Shown here: piece by piece, positions 14,490 through 15,146 of the stretch | Position numbering within the stretch: the first letter of the stretch is position 1 | How the letters are laid out: the number at the start of each line of letters is the position of its first letter | Assembly (NCBI GenBank): GCA_002479405.1 | Contig: DLMX01000060.1 | Location: 12,493-27,638, forward strand | Reading direction: 5' to 3' | Source of the DNA: Methylophilaceae bacterium UBA7525 | Lineage (GTDB): Bacteria; Pseudomonadota; Gammaproteobacteria; Burkholderiales; Methylophilaceae | DNA length: 15,146 nucleotides | Translations under genes and position numbers: made by a program | Notes under the pieces: model-generated | Databases searched by the model: none | Told to the model about the DNA's origin: nothing | The model's input: the letters and a program-made list of their open reading frames with translations, nothing else

Positions 14490-15146
14490 TTATCGGCTGC
14501 TCCTGAGTCGCAGCAGTGCATTTCTCAGTTGAGACAGGAGGTTATCAGCCTGATTCGGTCGTTCTGTGGATTGCATGTCGGGCAGGGCATGAACGAGTTT
14601 TTTAATCGCACTGACATAGCTGCTGTTGGGTACCTTGTCGAACATGGACTCGCCGGTATTGATGCAGCTCAGGCGCAGATGGCCGACGCCGGGTAAAGTG
14701 CCGCCGAGCTGCATGCCAAAAGATTGGGCAATGCTGTTTGCGGTAGGTGTAGCATCGCTCAGGTGTCGGTCTATAATCAATCTGCTGTCCGGCAGCGCTA
14801 TCTTCAGATGACGCAGTGATTCAAGCAGGTCATGATTGCGTTTGCAGCTGGGGATGGTCTGTTCCGCCAGCAAGAATGTCGATGTCGTCTGTGACAGCGC
14901 GGACTTCAGCAGTTCGGGGGAGGTAATGCCTGAGAGGTTGATGAAGATGTGTTTGAAATGGCGCTTGAGTGCGTAAAGAATCAGATGCAGGTCTGCAGGC
15001 GCCAGTTCGCTGTATTTTCTTTCTCCGTCCGGCATGGAGAGCAGGCTGAGTCCCGAGTCATGTCTGGCGAAACCGGTTTCAATCAGCGTTGCATCCAGCC
15101 GGGACCGGTTATGGATTACATCCAGCAGGCTGAATTTCGAGGTGAG
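14490..15146 (-). CDS. TadZ/CpaE-type protein, second copy (C-terminal part; 5' end outside the window)
   Basis: The C-terminal 218 residues of a second TadZ/CpaE, open to the right edge. It aligns with copy 1: LDATLIETGFARHDSGLSLL matches LDATLIETGFEKHKSGLTVL, and LILYALKRHFKHIFINLSG matches LMRTLRRHFTNIVVNLGG. The later LAEQTIPSCKRN and LIIDRHL segments match as well. This is the end of the MinD-like domain; the receiver-like domain and the phosphate-binding loop lie beyond the window, so their condition is unknown. The gene sits 2 nt before tadA2, repeating the tadZ-tadA pairing of the main operon. Probable role: placing or recruiting the TadA2 ATPase. Confidence 0.92.
   Translation of the reverse strand, partial: LTSKFSLLDVIHNRSRLDATLIETGFARHDSGLSLLSMPDGERKYSELAPADLHLILYALKRHFKHIFINLSGITSPELLKSALSQTTSTFLLAEQTIPSCKRNHDLLESLRHLKIALPDSRLIIDRHLSDATPTANSIAQSFGMQLGGTLPGVGHLRLSCINTGESMFDKVPNSSYVSAIKKLVHALPDMQSTERPNQADNLLSQLRNALLRLRSSR

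Overview
The window reads as chromosomal DNA of a betaproteobacterium. Nitrosomonadales or Gallionellaceae-like is a guess from protein style, not a measurement. The support is the block of uvrA, a YajR-type MFS transporter and ssb, followed by a tad (Flp/type IVc pilus) cluster whose order and DUF3613 gene are typical of betaproteobacteria. Nearly all of the window is coding. I see no rRNA, tRNA, CRISPR array, insertion sequence or phage gene.

Region 1 (1-2600) is housekeeping. The 5' part of uvrA (excision-repair ATPase) runs leftward out of the window. A short divergent spacer separates it from a rightward pair: an MFS transporter with a C-terminal YAM-like domain, then ssb 20 nt downstream. 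A strong hairpin with T-rich tracts on both strands ends ssb and probably also the convergent tad operon.

Region 2 (2638-13061, all leftward) is a compact tad operon. In transcription order it encodes the Flp pilin, the prepilin peptidase TadV/CpaA, the minor pilin TadE, CpaB/RcpC, the secretin CpaC/RcpA, the localisation protein CpaE/TadZ, the ATPase CpaF/TadA, the platform proteins TadB and TadC, the TPR protein TadD, a small secreted DUF3613 protein, and a TadG-like protein. Most junctions overlap (ATGA) or are only a few nucleotides apart, so the genes are probably one transcript with translational coupling. Together they build an envelope-spanning machine: TadV processes Flp and TadE, TadA powers assembly on TadB/TadC, CpaC is the outer-membrane channel, CpaB and TadD are periplasmic accessories, and TadZ positions the complex.

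Region 3 (13062-15146, leftward) holds a 172-nt spacer that is the likely flp promoter region. Upstream of it, on the same strand, lies a second diverged tadZ-tadA pair; tadZ2 is cut by the window edge. This extra ATPase/localisation pair is the most interesting part of the window. The cluster may have two assembly ATPases for one visible TadB/TadC platform, or a second tad locus may begin just outside.
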